From contig JAEKKO010000108.1 of NCBI GenBank assembly GCA_019510335.1, positions 1 through 34,885 of the forward strand: 34,885 bases of DNA. The letters are read 5' to 3'. Numbering within the stretch: position 1 is the first letter of the stretch; every line of letters begins with the position of its first letter. Below, piece by piece: positions 17,424-25,331 of the stretch. The stretch comes from Novosphingobium sp. Lineage in GTDB: Bacteria > Pseudomonadota > Alphaproteobacteria > Sphingomonadales > Sphingomonadaceae. The notes below the pieces were generated by a model. It worked only from the letters and a program-made list of their open reading frames with translations. It made no database searches and was not told the DNA's origin. Position numbers and translations under genes: made by a program.

Positions 17424-17966
17424 TCAGAGCGTGGAACTCTGGTCCTGCTCCTGCACTTCCTCGATCGCTTCCATCACCTCGATCGGCTCGATGTCCTTCT
17501 TGACCTCCTCGAACTCACGCTCTTCGACGGGCACCTCAAGCCGGTGCGCGATCCGCTCGACCAGCGTCGCCAGCCGGGTCAGCTCGTGCTCGGTGAGCAG
17601 GCTGATGTGGAGGTCGAGGTCGGCGCGGCGGTCGGCCGAGGCCATCATCCGGTTCTGCGAGATCAGCACGAAAGTCGAGAGGAAGATCGCCTCGACCGAA
17701 GCCACCATGGCGAGGATCACCAGCGTCGGATCGAACGGGCGAATGCCGGAGACTACCCGCAGATTGATCGCCAGCCATGCGCCGAAGATCACCACATGGA
17801 TCACGACGAAGTTCATCGAGCCGGTAAACGCGGTAATCCGGTCCGACAGGCGCGTGCTCCACGGCGCGTGCTCGACTTCCCGCCGGCGGCGTTCCGACAG
17901 CGCTTCGATGTTTTCCCGCAGCTTGCTGCTGAGCCCCTGGTGAGGCGGGGAGGGAACCTCCGGCAT
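17424..17966 (-). CDS. DUF1003 membrane protein
   Basis: The 180-residue protein shows the DUF1003 core: A-D-R-I/S-D-R-I-T-A-F-T-G-S-M-N-F-V-V-I-H-V, two transmembrane helices (about residues 48-70 and 82-105) separated by the I-R-P-F-D-P loop, and the conserved I-S-Q-N-R-M-M-A-S-A-D-R-R-A-D-L-D stretch. The C-terminus is long and acidic with a Glu-rich coiled-coil-like tail. Function unknown. The frame is open far upstream, but that part overlaps the divergent dehydrogenase gene; M at 17966 is the first residue of the recognisable family. It may head the minus-strand operon with the glycosyltransferase and DUF6165 genes. Confidence 0.88.
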   Translation of the reverse strand: MPEVPSPPHQGLSSKLRENIEALSERRRREVEHAPWSTRLSDRITAFTGSMNFVVIHVVIFGAWLAINLRVVSGIRPFDPTLVILAMVASVEAIFLSTFVLISQNRMMASADRRADLDLHISLLTEHELTRLATLVERIAHRLEVPVEEREFEEVKKDIEPIEVMEAIEEVQEQDQSSTL

Positions 17967-18059
17967 GGCCGTCTCGGTCTGAGCAATGGGAGCGTTGGGC
18001 ACTGGAACGCGCGACGGGCGTTCAGGGTTGCAGACGAAATGCAGGGGGACAGCCGGAAC

Positions 18060-19028
18060 ATGCCTTCGACGATGCGTGCCGCGGTGCTCGAGGCTCCCGG
18101 GCGGCTGCGGTTTGAGCGCGTGCCGGTGCCGGAGCCGGGCCCGGGCGAAGTGCGTGTCCGTCTCGAAGGCTGCGGGGTCTGTGCGTCGAACCTCGAGCCG
18201 TGGGCCGGGCTGGAGTGGATGACTTACCCAGGCGAGCCGGGCGGCTTCGGTCATGAGGGCTGGGGCACGATCGACGCGGTGGGCGATGGGGTTGATGGGC
18301 TGAAGGTCGGAGACCGCGTCGCCGCGGTTTCGTTCCGCAGCTTCGCTGAGTGGGACATCGCCTGCGCCCAGATGGTGGTCCCCTTGCCGGGCAGTCTTGC
18401 CGCCGAGCCGTTCCCCGGTGAGCCGCTCGGCTGCGCGTTCAATATTTTCCGCCGCAGCGACGTTCGGGCGGGACAGACGGTGGCGATCGTCGGCATTGGG
18501 TTTCTCGGCGCCGTGCTGACCCGACTGGCGAGCGAGGCCGGGGCGCGGGTCATCGCCATCTCGCGGCGAGAGTCCTCGCTGGTGCTGGCGCGTCAATTCG
18601 GCGCGGCCGAGACGATTGCGATGGACGACCACTGGCGGATCGTCGAGCGGGTCGAGGAGCTGACCGGCGAGGCGCTGTGCGAGCGCGTGATCGAGTGCGT
18701 CGGGCGGCAATGGCCGCTCGACCTCGCGAGCGAGCTGGTCGGCTTCGGCGGCAAGCTGATCGTCGCCGGCTATCACCAGGACGGCCCGCGCCACGTCAAC
18801 ATGCAGATGTGGAACTGGAAGGGCATCGACGTCATCAACGCCCACGAGCGGGATCCTGCCGTGCAACTCCAAGGCTTGCGCGAAGCGGTCGAGGCGGTGG
18901 CGAGCGTCCGGCTCGATCCGCGCCCGCTCTACACCCACCGCTATCCGCTCGAGCGCCTCGGCGATGCGCTCGACGCCACCCGCGACAAGCCCGACGGCTT
19001 CGTCAAGGCGCTGGTGATGCTCGGATGA
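18060..19028 (+). CDS. Zinc-binding medium-chain dehydrogenase
   Basis: A 322-residue MDR-family alcohol/polyol dehydrogenase. The catalytic zinc ligands are visible as C-G-V-C-A-S-N near residue 40 and G-F-G-H-E-G-W-G near 65. The four-cysteine structural zinc lobe of classic alcohol dehydrogenases is missing. A Rossmann motif I-V-G-I-G-F-L-G-A-V lies near 145. The start at 18060 has AGGGGG 11 bases upstream; a second in-frame ATG is four codons on. The gene overlaps the next one (Gfo/Idh/MocA type) by ATGA, so both are made together. The pairing suggests sequential oxidation of a sugar, cyclitol or glycan precursor; the substrate is not identifiable. Confidence 0.9.
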   Translation: MPSTMRAAVLEAPGRLRFERVPVPEPGPGEVRVRLEGCGVCASNLEPWAGLEWMTYPGEPGGFGHEGWGTIDAVGDGVDGLKVGDRVAAVSFRSFAEWDIACAQMVVPLPGSLAAEPFPGEPLGCAFNIFRRSDVRAGQTVAIVGIGFLGAVLTRLASEAGARVIAISRRESSLVLARQFGAAETIAMDDHWRIVERVEELTGEALCERVIECVGRQWPLDLASELVGFGGKLIVAGYHQDGPRHVNMQMWNWKGIDVINAHERDPAVQLQGLREAVEAVASVRLDPRPLYTHRYPLERLGDALDATRDKPDGFVKALVMLG

Positions 19029-20068
19029 GCCGCCCGCGGGTCGGCTTCCTCGGGACCGGGTGGATCGGGCGCAACCGGATGGCAGCGATGCTCGCCACCG
19101 GCGCGATCGAAGCCGCGGCGATCTGCGACCCTTCGTCTGAGTGCGCGGACGAGGCGATGGCAATCGCGCCAGGCGCCGAGGTGCTGTCATCGCTCGAGGC
19201 GATGCTCGATCACGACCTCGACGGGATCGTCATCGCCACGCCCAGCGGGCTGCACGCCGAGCAAGCCATCGCCACGCTGGAGCACGGCATTGCGGTGTTC
19301 TGCCAGAAGCCGCTCGGCCGCAACGCCGCCGAAGCGGCCGCCGTGGTGGAGGCGGCGCGCAGGGCTGACCGGTTGCTGGCGGTCGATCTGTCCTACCGCC
19401 ACACCGCCGCGGCAAAGGCCCTCGCCACGCTACTGGCGGACGGGGCGCTAGGCCACGTGTTCGCCGCCGACCTCGTCTTCCACAACGCCTATGGTCCGGA
19501 CAAACCGTGGTTCTATGACCGCGCGCAGTCGGGTGGCGGGTGCCTGATCGACCTTGGCGTGCACCTCGTCGACCTCTTGCTGTGGCTGCTCGGTTTTCCC
19601 GCGGTCGAGCGGTTCGACGCGCAGCTGCTCGCGCGCGGCTCACCGTCGGGAACCGATGACGTCGAGGACTATGCCGTTGCGCAGTTCACGCTCGCCGCGG
19701 GGACGGTCGTCCGCCTCGCCTGCTCGTGGCGCTTGCCGGCCGGGCAGGAGGCGGTGATCAAGGCGAGCTTCTACGGCACCGCCGGCGGAGCGACGATGCA
19801 CAACGTTGATGGCAGCTTCTACGATTTCGAGGCGCTGCGCTTTTCCGGCACCAGCCGCGAAGTGCTCGTTGCTCCGCCGGATGCGTGGGGCGGCCGCGCC
19901 GCCGCAGCCTGGGCCGAGCGCCTCGCCCGCGACGGCGGCTTCGATCCGCAGGCGGAGCGGCTGGTCGACGTTGCCGCAGTGCTCGACCGGATCTATGCCG
20001 CCGCTCAGCCTTCCCCTACCGGGTCGAAGACGCGGTCGACGATCGTGCCGAGGGGGCCCCGCGAATAG
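19025..20068 (+). CDS. Gfo/Idh/MocA family oxidoreductase
   Basis: The 347-residue protein begins with a Rossmann fold, V-G-F-L-G-T-G-W-I-G-R-N-R-M, followed by I-A-T-P-S-G-L-H-A-E-Q and the E/Q-K-P motif (C-Q-K-P-L-G-R-N) near residue 100. Then come G-G-G-C-L-I-D-L-G-V-H-L-V-D-L-L-L-W-L-L-G, the classic second-domain motif of glucose-fructose oxidoreductase/inositol dehydrogenase relatives. These act on sugars, sugar nucleotides or inositols with bound NAD(P). It is coupled by ATGA overlap to the zinc dehydrogenase upstream. Its last 64 bases overlap the 3' end of the convergent FrhB-type gene; that shared tail encodes a non-conserved Pro/Arg-rich end. Confidence 0.92.
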   Translation: MSRPRVGFLGTGWIGRNRMAAMLATGAIEAAAICDPSSECADEAMAIAPGAEVLSSLEAMLDHDLDGIVIATPSGLHAEQAIATLEHGIAVFCQKPLGRNAAEAAAVVEAARRADRLLAVDLSYRHTAAAKALATLLADGALGHVFAADLVFHNAYGPDKPWFYDRAQSGGGCLIDLGVHLVDLLLWLLGFPAVERFDAQLLARGSPSGTDDVEDYAVAQFTLAAGTVVRLACSWRLPAGQEAVIKASFYGTAGGATMHNVDGSFYDFEALRFSGTSREVLVAPPDAWGGRAAAAWAERLARDGGFDPQAERLVDVAAVLDRIYAAAQPSPTGSKTRSTIVPRGPRE

Positions 20069-21390
20069 GCGAGCGCGTGATAGAGCCTCAGGGTCGCGCG
20101 CGCCCACAGCAGATAGAGCTTCGGCCAGCCGAGCGCTTGGGCGACGCGGAAGACGCGGTGGCTCCACGCGCTGATCGCCGCCCGCATCCGGTAAATCAGC
20201 TTGCGCCGGGGCCGTACATCCTGCGACGGAGCGACCCGCTTGCGCGGCTGCAACGGCAGCCGTGCGCGGGCGAGGCGGTAGGCGAGCCCCTCACGCCGCT
20301 GGCGGAATCCGGCGGCTTGGGTCTGGCGGACGAACTCCTCGTCGACGGGGGCGAGCTCGAGCCGGCTGGTGGCGATGCCTGCCTTGACGAGCTCATGCAA
20401 CGGCGGCGAGCGGACGAGCACGACGTTGGTTCCGCGCCCGTCCGAGGCATAAGGCTCGAGCCAGGCATCGCCGAGCGCGATGTCAGCGGTCTCGGCCACC
20501 ACGTCGTCGCAGAAGTTGCACGCCGGATTCATGAAGAACCCGGCGCCCCAGTCGCCTTCGGCGAGGTGCCACCAGTCCTGCTGCCGGGTCGAGCCGTCGG
20601 CCAGCGTCAGGTGAGCGGTGTACCAGTTGGCCGGGCGATGCGGGTTCTTCAGGCGGTAGTCGATGGCGCGGACGGTGTCCGGCTCGGCTCCGAGCTGCCA
20701 GGCAAAGCTGTCGACCATCCGCGCGCTTTTCATGTGTCCGCAGAACAGGCCGATGGTGAACGCAATCCGCCGGCGGAGCAGCGGTTCCTCGCGCCGGAGC
20801 AGGTTGATCGCCTTGATGAAGCAGGGAATGCCAACCACAGCATAGCGCCCTGGTGTAGAACGGATCGCACGCAAAACATCCGACATCTCAACAGGGTAGT
20901 AGCGGGACTTGGCGCCCTCCTGGAGCTTGGCCACATTGCGCGAGATGCGGTAGGCGAACAGCCGCGCGTCGCTGTCCTCGCCTGGAACGACGTGCGCCAC
21001 ACCATCGACGAGGCCTCGGCGCAGCAACTCGGCGGCAATCCACGTCACCATCCCGCCCGAGCTGCCGCGAGCGCGGAAGTCGGCTTCCGCGACATGGCCG
21101 ACGTAAGCCGCCTCGTAGCGGCCGACGAGCGGATCGACATGAGCGGCGCCCGGGTAGAGCTCGGCCGCCAGCTCGTCCTCGTTGGCCGCTGCGGGGGAGA
21201 ACGGACAGCAGCGTGCGACCGAAGGCGCGGACGCGGCGAACCACTCGGGCGGGCCATTAGGCTTGAGCTGGCCGTCGCGGTCGAGGTCCATGGTGGCAGC
21301 AGAATGGCGCGAGGCGCAGCTGCCGCAGCCGATGCACAGGCCGGAGCCGACGATCGCCGCAGGGCTCACCGGGATCGGGTCGCCGCGCAT
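20005..21390 (-). CDS. FrhB-type iron-sulfur flavoprotein (coenzyme F420 hydrogenase beta-subunit family)
   Basis: The 461-residue protein has an N-terminal C19-I-G-C22-G-S-C25 cluster motif with C61-C62-P, G-S-S-G-G-M-V-T near 115, G-I-P-C-F-I-K-A near 205, I-G-L-F-C-G-H near 230, and N-P-A-C-N-F-C-D-D...D-I-A-L-G-D-A-W near 310. Together these are the FrhB/FdhB N- and C-terminal domain pair. In bacteria without F420 enzymes such proteins often accompany polysaccharide pyruvyl transferases, as here (upstream gene, 3-base gap). The reaction is unknown; reductive modification of a glycan intermediate is a guess. The C-terminal 90 residues are Arg-rich and non-conserved. Confidence 0.88.
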   Translation of the reverse strand: MRGDPIPVSPAAIVGSGLCIGCGSCASRHSAATMDLDRDGQLKPNGPPEWFAASAPSVARCCPFSPAAANEDELAAELYPGAAHVDPLVGRYEAAYVGHVAEADFRARGSSGGMVTWIAAELLRRGLVDGVAHVVPGEDSDARLFAYRISRNVAKLQEGAKSRYYPVEMSDVLRAIRSTPGRYAVVGIPCFIKAINLLRREEPLLRRRIAFTIGLFCGHMKSARMVDSFAWQLGAEPDTVRAIDYRLKNPHRPANWYTAHLTLADGSTRQQDWWHLAEGDWGAGFFMNPACNFCDDVVAETADIALGDAWLEPYASDGRGTNVVLVRSPPLHELVKAGIATSRLELAPVDEEFVRQTQAAGFRQRREGLAYRLARARLPLQPRKRVAPSQDVRPRRKLIYRMRAAISAWSHRVFRVAQALGWPKLYLLWARATLRLYHALAYSRGPLGTIVDRVFDPVGEG

Positions 21391-21393
21391 CGC

Positions 21394-22473
21394 TCAAGCG
21401 ACCACGGCGCGCAAGTACCGGTCCGAGTGCTCGCGCAAGCTCTCGATGGTGCGGCCGATCACCGGCGGCAGCGGATCGTCCAGCACCTGCTCGAACCGTC
21501 GCTCGGGGGTCGTGGCCTCGATCAGATGCCGCTCGGCGCTGAGGGCTCGCGTGAGGTCGCGGACCTTGTTGATGCGGTAGGGGGTGGCGGCGCAGGCGAA
21601 CGGCTTGGCGTTCAAGAGCGAGAACACGCAGCCGTGGAAGAAGTTGGTCAGCACCGCGGCCGAGCGGGCGATCAGCCGGGCGAACTCTTCCGGTCCCGCG
21701 GTCAGCCGCTGCTCGTCGGCCCAATCGTTGCGGTAGCCGATGCTCAGCAGCCGCAGTCCTCGCCGCCTGGCCCAGCGCCGCGCCAGTTCGAGGAACCGCT
21801 CGCCGAAGCTGTGCCCGTACACCGCGACGTAAGGCGCTTCCGGTTCGCTATCGGTCGAGTCGGCGCTCGCAGGCGGGAACTGCAGGCACGGATCGAGCAC
21901 CAGGGGCGGCTCCTCGCCCAACGCGCTGCGGACCAGGCGGCAAGAGTTGAAATCCCGCACCGAAATCGCCGCGAAGTTGCCGAGCTGCGCGGCCCAGTGG
22001 CCGTCCAGCCCGGCGTCGGCGTCATAGTTGCCGAAGCTGGCAGCGTAAGACGCGACGCGCGGGGCAGGGATGCCGCTGCCGTAGAACACCGGCCACCCGC
22101 CGTACCATGGATGGCTGAGGTTCCACACTTCGTCGCTGCCGACGATTACCAAGTCATAGGCGCCCATCGCCTCGGGCCGGTCGAGCGGAAACGGGGGCGA
22201 CAGCGGCAGCGCGTCGATCGCGCTGCGGAAGACGCGGGCCTTCTCGGCATAAAGCTGGATGTCGCTGCGATCGGACCGCCGCGGCAGCAGCGGCTGGAGC
22301 GCGCAGCGCCATTCGACACGGTCGATCCGCGGTGCCGCGTGGTCGAGCAGCTCTGCGTCGTGGCCGCGGCGCCGCAGCCCTTCGACCAGGCACCGCGCCT
22401 GCCAGTACGAACCGTAATTGATACAACGGTGGAAGGTGAGGACACCGATGCGGAGGCGAGCGCCGTCTGGCAT
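21394..22473 (-). CDS. Polysaccharide pyruvyl transferase family protein
   Basis: The 359-residue protein carries I-G-V-L-T-F-H-R-C-I-N-Y-G-S-Y-W-Q-A near the start, then I-V-G-S-D-E-V-W-N near 112, A-S-Y-A-A-S-F-G near 142, and I-S-V-R-D-F-N-S near 170. Late T-N-F-F-H-G-C-V-F-S-L-L and the K-P-F line also match the PS_pyruv_trans family. These enzymes add pyruvate ketals to, or otherwise modify, exopolysaccharide sugars using phosphoenolpyruvate or related donors. With the FrhB-type gene 3 bases downstream it forms a conserved-looking pair. The ribosome site for the 22473 start is weak. Confidence 0.9.
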   Translation of the reverse strand: MPDGARLRIGVLTFHRCINYGSYWQARCLVEGLRRRGHDAELLDHAAPRIDRVEWRCALQPLLPRRSDRSDIQLYAEKARVFRSAIDALPLSPPFPLDRPEAMGAYDLVIVGSDEVWNLSHPWYGGWPVFYGSGIPAPRVASYAASFGNYDADAGLDGHWAAQLGNFAAISVRDFNSCRLVRSALGEEPPLVLDPCLQFPPASADSTDSEPEAPYVAVYGHSFGERFLELARRWARRRGLRLLSIGYRNDWADEQRLTAGPEEFARLIARSAAVLTNFFHGCVFSLLNAKPFACAATPYRINKVRDLTRALSAERHLIEATTPERRFEQVLDDPLPPVIGRTIESLREHSDRYLRAVVA

Positions 22474-22524
22474 GTGCGACCCGTGCTCGGAGCGAACGGC
22501 GCGATGGCCGTTCGCCCCCGCGCC

Positions 22525-22806
22525 CTATTTGCCGTCGTCGGCGACGAACTTGTTGAACCGGCTGAGGCCGCCGCCGTCCGCCTTGTCCTGGTGGAGGAAA
22601 GCGAGACCGTTGTCATCGAAGATCTCGAAGAACTCGTCCCAGTCGATCGGTTCGAGCTCCTGCTCCTGTTCGCCGAAGTCGATCCGCAGCAGGCCGCCCT
22701 TGCGACCGTTATCGCCAGTCGAACGGACGATGCTCGGGCGCCCTTTGCGCTCCTCAATCCACTTGCGGATGACCTTGTGGTCCTTGGTCTTGGTTGCCGA
22801 GCTCAT
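22525..22806 (-). CDS. Small acidic conserved protein of unknown function
   Basis: A 93-residue protein starting at ATG 22806, with AGGAG about 8 bases upstream; the frame extends 28 codons further but without a ribosome site. It reads K-D-H-K-V-I-R-K-W-I-E-E-R-K-G-R-P, then L-R-I-D-F-G-E-Q-E, P-I-D-W-D-E-F-F-E-I-F-D-D-N-G-L-A-F-L-H-Q-D, and S-R-F-N-K-F-V. I recognise this layout as a widespread small alphaproteobacterial protein, sometimes mislabelled 1,4-alpha-glucan branching enzyme; it is far too short for that and has no catalytic motif. Composition is acidic in the middle. The pattern R-K-W-x-E-x-R-x-G-R-P suggests a nucleic-acid or regulatory role only as speculation. Confidence 0.82.
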   Translation of the reverse strand: MSSATKTKDHKVIRKWIEERKGRPSIVRSTGDNGRKGGLLRIDFGEQEQELEPIDWDEFFEIFDDNGLAFLHQDKADGGGLSRFNKFVADDGK

Positions 22807-22886
22807 CGTGCCGCTCCTGCATGGTGTATAGCCTTGAAACCAAACGGCTCGGCCAAGGTTCCGGGCAATCGAATCCGCGACGCGGC

Positions 22887-23402
22887 TCAACCTCGCTCGG
22901 CTGCCCGCGCCGATGCAGGTTCGGGCGGGGCAACGATATCGGGGAACAGTTCCGCCAGTTCACGCAGCGACTCGCCGGCCGAGCGGTGGTGGACGAAAAT
23001 GCCGCCAACATCTTCCCACAAGTGACGATGGCGCACCTGATCATCGACGAGCACGTCTCCCTCCCTGGCATGGTTGCGCTTGTCGCGCGCCATGGTCGTG
23101 ATGATTCGCGTGCCGGGGAAGTGCTGGGCCGCCCAGCGGACCTTCTGGTCGGCCGCCCAGTTGCCGAGGGGCAGCCCGGTGAGGATCATCGGATCGAGAT
23201 GCCGGACCGCTGCGAACAGCTCCATTGCGTCGGGCATCAGCGGAAGGTTGAAATAGAAATCAGGTGCTTGGGCAAGCTTCTGCCAAAACCGTTTGAGGCC
23301 GAACCGCTTCTCGAACGCGCGCGGCGGCATGCCGAGGATGGCCGTCGCGCCGGCGTCGAAGTCGGCGAGGACGCCGTCGCAGTCGAGATAGAGCTGACGC
23401 AT
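22887..23402 (-). CDS. HAD-superfamily phosphatase, 5'(3')-deoxyribonucleotidase-like
   Basis: The 171-residue protein starts with Y-L-D7-C-D9-G-V-L-A-D-F, the D-x-D-G-V-L-x-D nucleophile/acid motif of the NT5C-type HAD subgroup. Motif II is I-L-T-G-L-P near 75. A Lys in R-D-K-R-N-H and the acidic motif D-V-L-V-D-D-Q near 118 complete the HAD set, and length and order fit deoxyribonucleotidase-like enzymes that hydrolyse nucleoside monophosphates. Substrate is inferred only from the family. It lies in a minus-strand run between the hemerythrin gene (77-base gap) and the small acidic protein (80-base gap). Confidence 0.85.
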   Translation of the reverse strand: MRQLYLDCDGVLADFDAGATAILGMPPRAFEKRFGLKRFWQKLAQAPDFYFNLPLMPDAMELFAAVRHLDPMILTGLPLGNWAADQKVRWAAQHFPGTRIITTMARDKRNHAREGDVLVDDQVRHRHLWEDVGGIFVHHRSAGESLRELAELFPDIVAPPEPASARAAERG

Positions 23403-23479
23403 GCCGACGCTGCCGCCCGGCCGTTACCCGGCGGCAGCGCGAGCCGGCTCCTCCCGCGAAACAAGAGGAGTCGGCGCCG

Positions 23480-24100
23480 TCACGACGTCGGAGCGCTCCA
23501 GGTGTGCGAGCCCTTGTCGGGATGCTCGCTCATCTGCGCGGCCATCTGCAGCGGGACTTGGCGCTGGCCGGTTTGGGCATAGCGCTCGAACTCCTCGAGG
23601 AAGCGCCGGGTCAGCCTAGCCTGGTCGCCGGGCAGCGTGCGCTGCTTGAGCTGCGGGAACCAGGTTCCTTCCTCCTCATAGACGTGGTGCAACACCGCGC
23701 CCTGGATGTGCTCGAGCTTTTCGCGCCACTCGATGCTCATCGGGTCGAGCGTTTCGAGCTTGGCCATCTGCATCTTCGCGGTGGCCTGCTCCTCGTAGGC
23801 CATCGCCGCACGGCCTTCCTCGTCATAATCGGCCATGGCCGGGTAGAGCACCGATTCCTCGGCATTCGAGTGGCCGGTCAGGAGGACCGCGAGGCGCTTG
23901 CAGGCGCTCTGGCGGCTGGAGGCATCGCCGGCACTCAGTGCGTCGGCGAAGCACTGCTCGATCTGGCGGTGCTGTTGAAGCACGATCGCGAGCCAGTCGT
24001 TGTCCCCGGCCATCGCCTCGGCGACGCGGCGGGCGTTGGCGCGATCCTCGTCGGATTCGGCCGGCATGATCTTGGCGGCTAGTTTGTCGAGCATCGACAT
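23480..24100 (-). CDS. Hemerythrin HHE-domain protein
   Basis: The 206-residue protein is a four-helix hemerythrin-like domain with likely di-iron ligands H44 (Q-Q-H-R-Q-I-E), H77 and E81 (G-H-S-N-A-E-E), H138 or H139 (L-H-H-V-Y-E-E-E) and E143. Where many relatives have E-E-H in the third helix, this one has Y-E-E-Q-A-T-A-K, so a ligand appears to be replaced by Gln104. Start 24100 has AGGAGA seven bases upstream. Such proteins sense or buffer O2, NO or iron. A C-terminal 45-residue extension (M-A-A-Q-M-S-E-H-P-D-K) is low in conservation. It is divergent from the FMN oxidoreductase gene. Confidence 0.9.
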   Translation of the reverse strand: MSMLDKLAAKIMPAESDEDRANARRVAEAMAGDNDWLAIVLQQHRQIEQCFADALSAGDASSRQSACKRLAVLLTGHSNAEESVLYPAMADYDEEGRAAMAYEEQATAKMQMAKLETLDPMSIEWREKLEHIQGAVLHHVYEEEGTWFPQLKQRTLPGDQARLTRRFLEEFERYAQTGQRQVPLQMAAQMSEHPDKGSHTWSAPTS

Positions 24101-24340
24101 GGAAAACTCTCCTGCAGAACGGGTCTTCCTTCAGCGCCCGACCGCGTTGGTGGTTCCGTTGCCAAGCCGATTTTCGTCGTTGCCAGCGCACTTTCCGTCG
24201 GCAACCGTGGCGAGCACGGGGCGGCATGCCAACGAATGTCCCTTGCCAGCGCTGCCGAAATGATTTTCGGGCATCTCCGGGGATCGGCGCCGCTCGCCGC
24301 ACGGAGATTCGGCTGCGCGCGCGGCCCAAGGGAGACAGCA
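24101..24340. promoter_or_regulatory. Divergent promoter region with a perfect palindrome at 24255-24270
   Basis: This 240-base gap separates the hemerythrin gene (minus strand) and the FMN oxidoreductase gene (plus strand). It holds CCGAAA-TGAT-TTTCGG (24255-24270), a perfect 6-bp inverted repeat about 70 bases before ATG 24341, and several scattered TTGCCA words, two of them in the string TTGCCAGCGC. These could be regulator sites, but no regulator gene is adjacent and no -35/-10 pair is convincing. Confidence 0.35.
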
Positions 24341-25321
24341 ATGGCCATTCGCACCCGCGTTACCGAGATGCTCGGGATCGAGCACCCGATCGTCCAGGGT
24401 GGGATGCAGGGCGTCGGCTATGCCGAACTGGCGAGTGCCGTCTCCAATGCCGGCGGACTCGGCATCCTCACCGCCCTGACCCAGCCGAGCCCGGCCAAGC
24501 TGCGCGAGGAGATCGAGCGCTGCCGGTCGATGACGGACAAGCCGTTCGCGGTGAACATCACCGTCCTGCCGACGATCCTCCCGCCCGACTACAAGGGCTA
24601 TGCCCAGGCCGCGATCGACGGCGGGATCAAGATCGTCGAGACCGCCGGCACCCAGGAGGTGCGCGAGATCTGGGAGATGATGAAGCCGCACGGGATCAAG
24701 ATCCTCCACAAGTGCACGGCCGTGCGCCACGCGCTCTCGGCCGAGCGCGGCGGCTGCGACATCATCTCGATCGACGGCTTCGAGTGCGCCGGCCATCCCG
24801 GCGAGGACGACATCCCGGGCCTGATCCTGATCCCCCGGGCGGCCGACCAGGTGAAGATCCCGATGGTCGCCAGCGGCGGCTTCGGCGACGGCCGCGGCCT
24901 CGTCGCGGCGCTCGCGCTTGGGGCCGACGGAATCAACATGGGCACTCGGTTCTGCGCCACGCAGGAGGCGCCGATCCATGCCAACGTCAAACAGAAGTAC
25001 GTCGATAACGACGAGCGCGGGACCAACCTGATCTTCCGCAGGTTCAAGAACACCGCGCGCGTCGGCAAGAACGAGGTGTCGGACAAAGTGGTCGAAATCT
25101 CGGCCCGACCCGATGCGACATTCGAGGACATCCGCCCTTACGTCGCCGGAGCCGCCGGGCGCGAAGTGCTGGAGACGGGCGATCTCGGCAAGGGCATCTT
25201 CTGGGCCGGCATGGTCCAGGGCCTCATCCACGACATCCCCACTGTCCAGGAGCTGATCGAGCGGATCATGGGCGAGGCCGAAGAGATCATTTCCGGCCGC
25301 CTCGCCGGTATGATGCGCTAG
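24341..25321 (+). CDS. FMN-dependent oxidoreductase, nitronate monooxygenase/NADH:quinone reductase family
   Basis: The 326-residue TIM-barrel flavoprotein has P-I-V-Q-G-G-M-Q-G-V near the start, A-V-N-I-T near 70, G-F-E-C-A-G-H-P-G-E-D-D near 148 (FMN/catalytic His loop), M-V-A-S-G-G-F-G-D-G-R-G near 178, and G-A-D-G-I-N-M-G-T-R-F near 200. The long G-F-E-C-A-G-H-P-G-E-D segment and the D-E-R-G-T-x-L-I-F-R motif are closer to the NADH:quinone reductase subgroup (PA1024 type) than to true nitronate monooxygenases, by memory. AAGGGAG lies 6 bases before ATG 24341. The enoyl-CoA hydratase gene follows after 10 bases, suggesting a shared acyl-CoA or aromatic pathway. Confidence 0.88.
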   Translation: MAIRTRVTEMLGIEHPIVQGGMQGVGYAELASAVSNAGGLGILTALTQPSPAKLREEIERCRSMTDKPFAVNITVLPTILPPDYKGYAQAAIDGGIKIVETAGTQEVREIWEMMKPHGIKILHKCTAVRHALSAERGGCDIISIDGFECAGHPGEDDIPGLILIPRAADQVKIPMVASGGFGDGRGLVAALALGADGINMGTRFCATQEAPIHANVKQKYVDNDERGTNLIFRRFKNTARVGKNEVSDKVVEISARPDATFEDIRPYVAGAAGREVLETGDLGKGIFWAGMVQGLIHDIPTVQELIERIMGEAEEIISGRLAGMMR

Positions 25322-25331
25322 GGCGCCGACG

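Noticed and set aside
19885-23025. 1046-codon plus-strand open frame
   Set aside because: It crosses the FrhB, pyruvyl transferase and small-protein genes on the opposite strand. Those have clear motifs; this frame has biased, low-similarity composition typical of high-GC shadows.
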